A program made the position numbers and the translations under genes. From JBHHZM01 sp046758065 (lineage in GTDB: Bacteria > Pseudomonadota > Alphaproteobacteria > JAAXGF01), in NCBI GenBank assembly GCA_046758065.1, contig JBHHZM010000041.1, positions 1 through 23,257 on the forward strand: 23,257 nucleotides of DNA. The letters are read 5' to 3'. Below, piece by piece: positions 22,584 through 23,257 of the stretch; the first letter of the stretch is position 1, and each line of letters begins with the position of its first letter. The notes beneath the pieces were generated by a model that was not told where the DNA came from, made no database searches, and was given only the letters and a program-made list of their open reading frames with translations.

Positions 22584-23257
22584 TCAGCTGCAATCGCGCG
22601 GGGTGATGTTGTTCTCCTTGGCGTACTCCGCGGCCGCTTTCTCGATCAGGGGACGCACCACCGAGCGGATGGTCGGGATCCAGTCGCTGGCGAAGCTCCA
22701 CTTCTTGCCGTCCCACTGCTGGATGATGACGGGACCGCCCGATTCGTGATCCGTGCAGCTCACCTTGACCGGTCGGGTGAGGCCGTCCATGCCGAGCGCC
22801 TTGAGACGGTCGGCGGTGACGTCGAGGTGTTCGAGTCCCCAGCGCACCTGCTCGCCGGTCAGCGACTTGGCGCCGAACTTGGCCTGCGCCGTGCGAATCG
22901 CCTCGACGCTGAACATGGCGTTGACCAGTGCGCGGTTGTAGAGCACCTCGCCGATGTTGTTCGCCTTGGCCTTGGCCTCGTCGCCGCCGTAGACGTACTT
23001 GACGATGTCCTTGTGGACGCCCCAGCCGGTTCCGGCGCCGTGGAAGGTGGCCGACTTGTAACCAACCGCGCCCTTGCCGGCGGGGATCACGTCGGCGTCG
23101 GAGCCCGACCACCAGTTGCCGACGAAGTGGTCCATCGGGAAATTGATCGAGGCCGCTTCCTTGATCGCCACCTGGTTCATCACGCCCCAGCCGGACATGA
23201 ATATCCAGTCGGGCCTGAGCCGGCGGATCTGCAGCCAGGTCGCCTTCTGCTCCTGGC
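22584..23257 (-). CDS. ABC transporter substrate-binding protein (Liv/Peripla_BP_6 type), 5' end beyond the window
   Basis: The C-terminal 224 residues of a periplasmic binding protein. The frame runs off the right edge: residues 'QEQKATWLQIRRLRPDWIF' precede the first internal Met (23198) in frame, so that Met is not the start. The pattern 'PDWIFMSGWGVMNQVAIKEA', 'FVGNWWSGSDADV', 'EVLYNRALVNAMFSVEAI' and a C-terminal 'VSCTDHESGGPVIIQQWDGK' is that of leucine-type binding proteins in transporters coupled to CoA ligases. It presents the solute to the Liv permease. The ligand may be an aromatic acid, judging from the ligase gene. Confidence 0.9.
   Translation of the reverse strand, partial: QEQKATWLQIRRLRPDWIFMSGWGVMNQVAIKEAASINFPMDHFVGNWWSGSDADVIPAGKGAVGYKSATFHGAGTGWGVHKDIVKYVYGGDEAKAKANNIGEVLYNRALVNAMFSVEAIRTAQAKFGAKSLTGEQVRWGLEHLDVTADRLKALGMDGLTRPVKVSCTDHESGGPVIIQQWDGKKWSFASDWIPTIRSVVRPLIEKAAAEYAKENNITPRDCS

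Noticed and set aside
1..23257. CRISPR array, insertion sequence or prophage
   Set aside because: No regularly spaced repeats, transposase, integrase or phage structural gene was seen on either strand.

Overview
The window is about 23 kb of GC-rich bacterial DNA from a proteobacterium, most likely an alphaproteobacterium near the Rhodospirillales. The clues are a single-block ccmABCDEFGHI cluster, a CcmD with the alphaproteobacterial 'FLAMGGYAVFVW' look, a Fur-type palindrome of the ATTGCRAATG-N5-CATTTGCAAT form, and FixLJ-like regulators. Species assignment is inference; no rRNA or tRNA gene is present. Nearly all genes lie on the minus strand, so operons read from high to low coordinates.

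Region 1 (about 36-8146) is an accessory locus and the least ordinary part of the window. In order of transcription it encodes a membrane PAS-histidine kinase and a FixJ-type response regulator (11-bp overlap), a weak intrinsic terminator, a regulatory gap of about 330 bp, then an outer-membrane beta-barrel protein, a 928-residue exported protein that joins a large helical (alpha/alpha-toroid-like) domain to a C-terminal mono-haem cytochrome c domain, and an exported di-haem cytochrome c. An FNR/FixK-like palindrome lies just upstream of the kinase. I read this as a redox- or substrate-controlled periplasmic electron-transfer module of unknown substrate.

Region 2 (about 8147-9880) is gene-poor. 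It holds a small conserved-looking protein (GTG start chosen by its ribosome binding site), a possible decayed reading frame, and a 173-residue protein with a His4-Pro-Cys-Cys-Pro-Cys cluster. That last gene has a clear promoter with a Fur-like box lying over its -35/-10 region.

Region 3 (9883-11861, plus strand) is a complete bifunctional Ada protein (alkylation repair and regulator), translationally coupled through a GTGA overlap to an EamA/DMT exporter. These two are the only plus-strand genes.

Region 4 (11869-20367, minus strand) is a complete System I cytochrome c maturation operon, ccmABCDEFGHI, followed by an FAD-dependent DAO-family oxidoreductase. Most ccm junctions overlap or lie within a few bases; only ccmC-ccmD has a longer gap (129 bp). 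This operon would provide covalent haem attachment for the CXXCH proteins of region 1.

Region 5 (20446 to the right edge, minus strand) is the end of a branched-chain-type (Liv) ABC transporter locus: a substrate-binding protein cut by the window edge, a LivF-type ATPase, and a phenylacetate-CoA-ligase-like acyl-CoA ligase. It probably imports and activates an aromatic or other carboxylic acid. No CRISPR array, insertion sequence, rRNA or tRNA was recognised.
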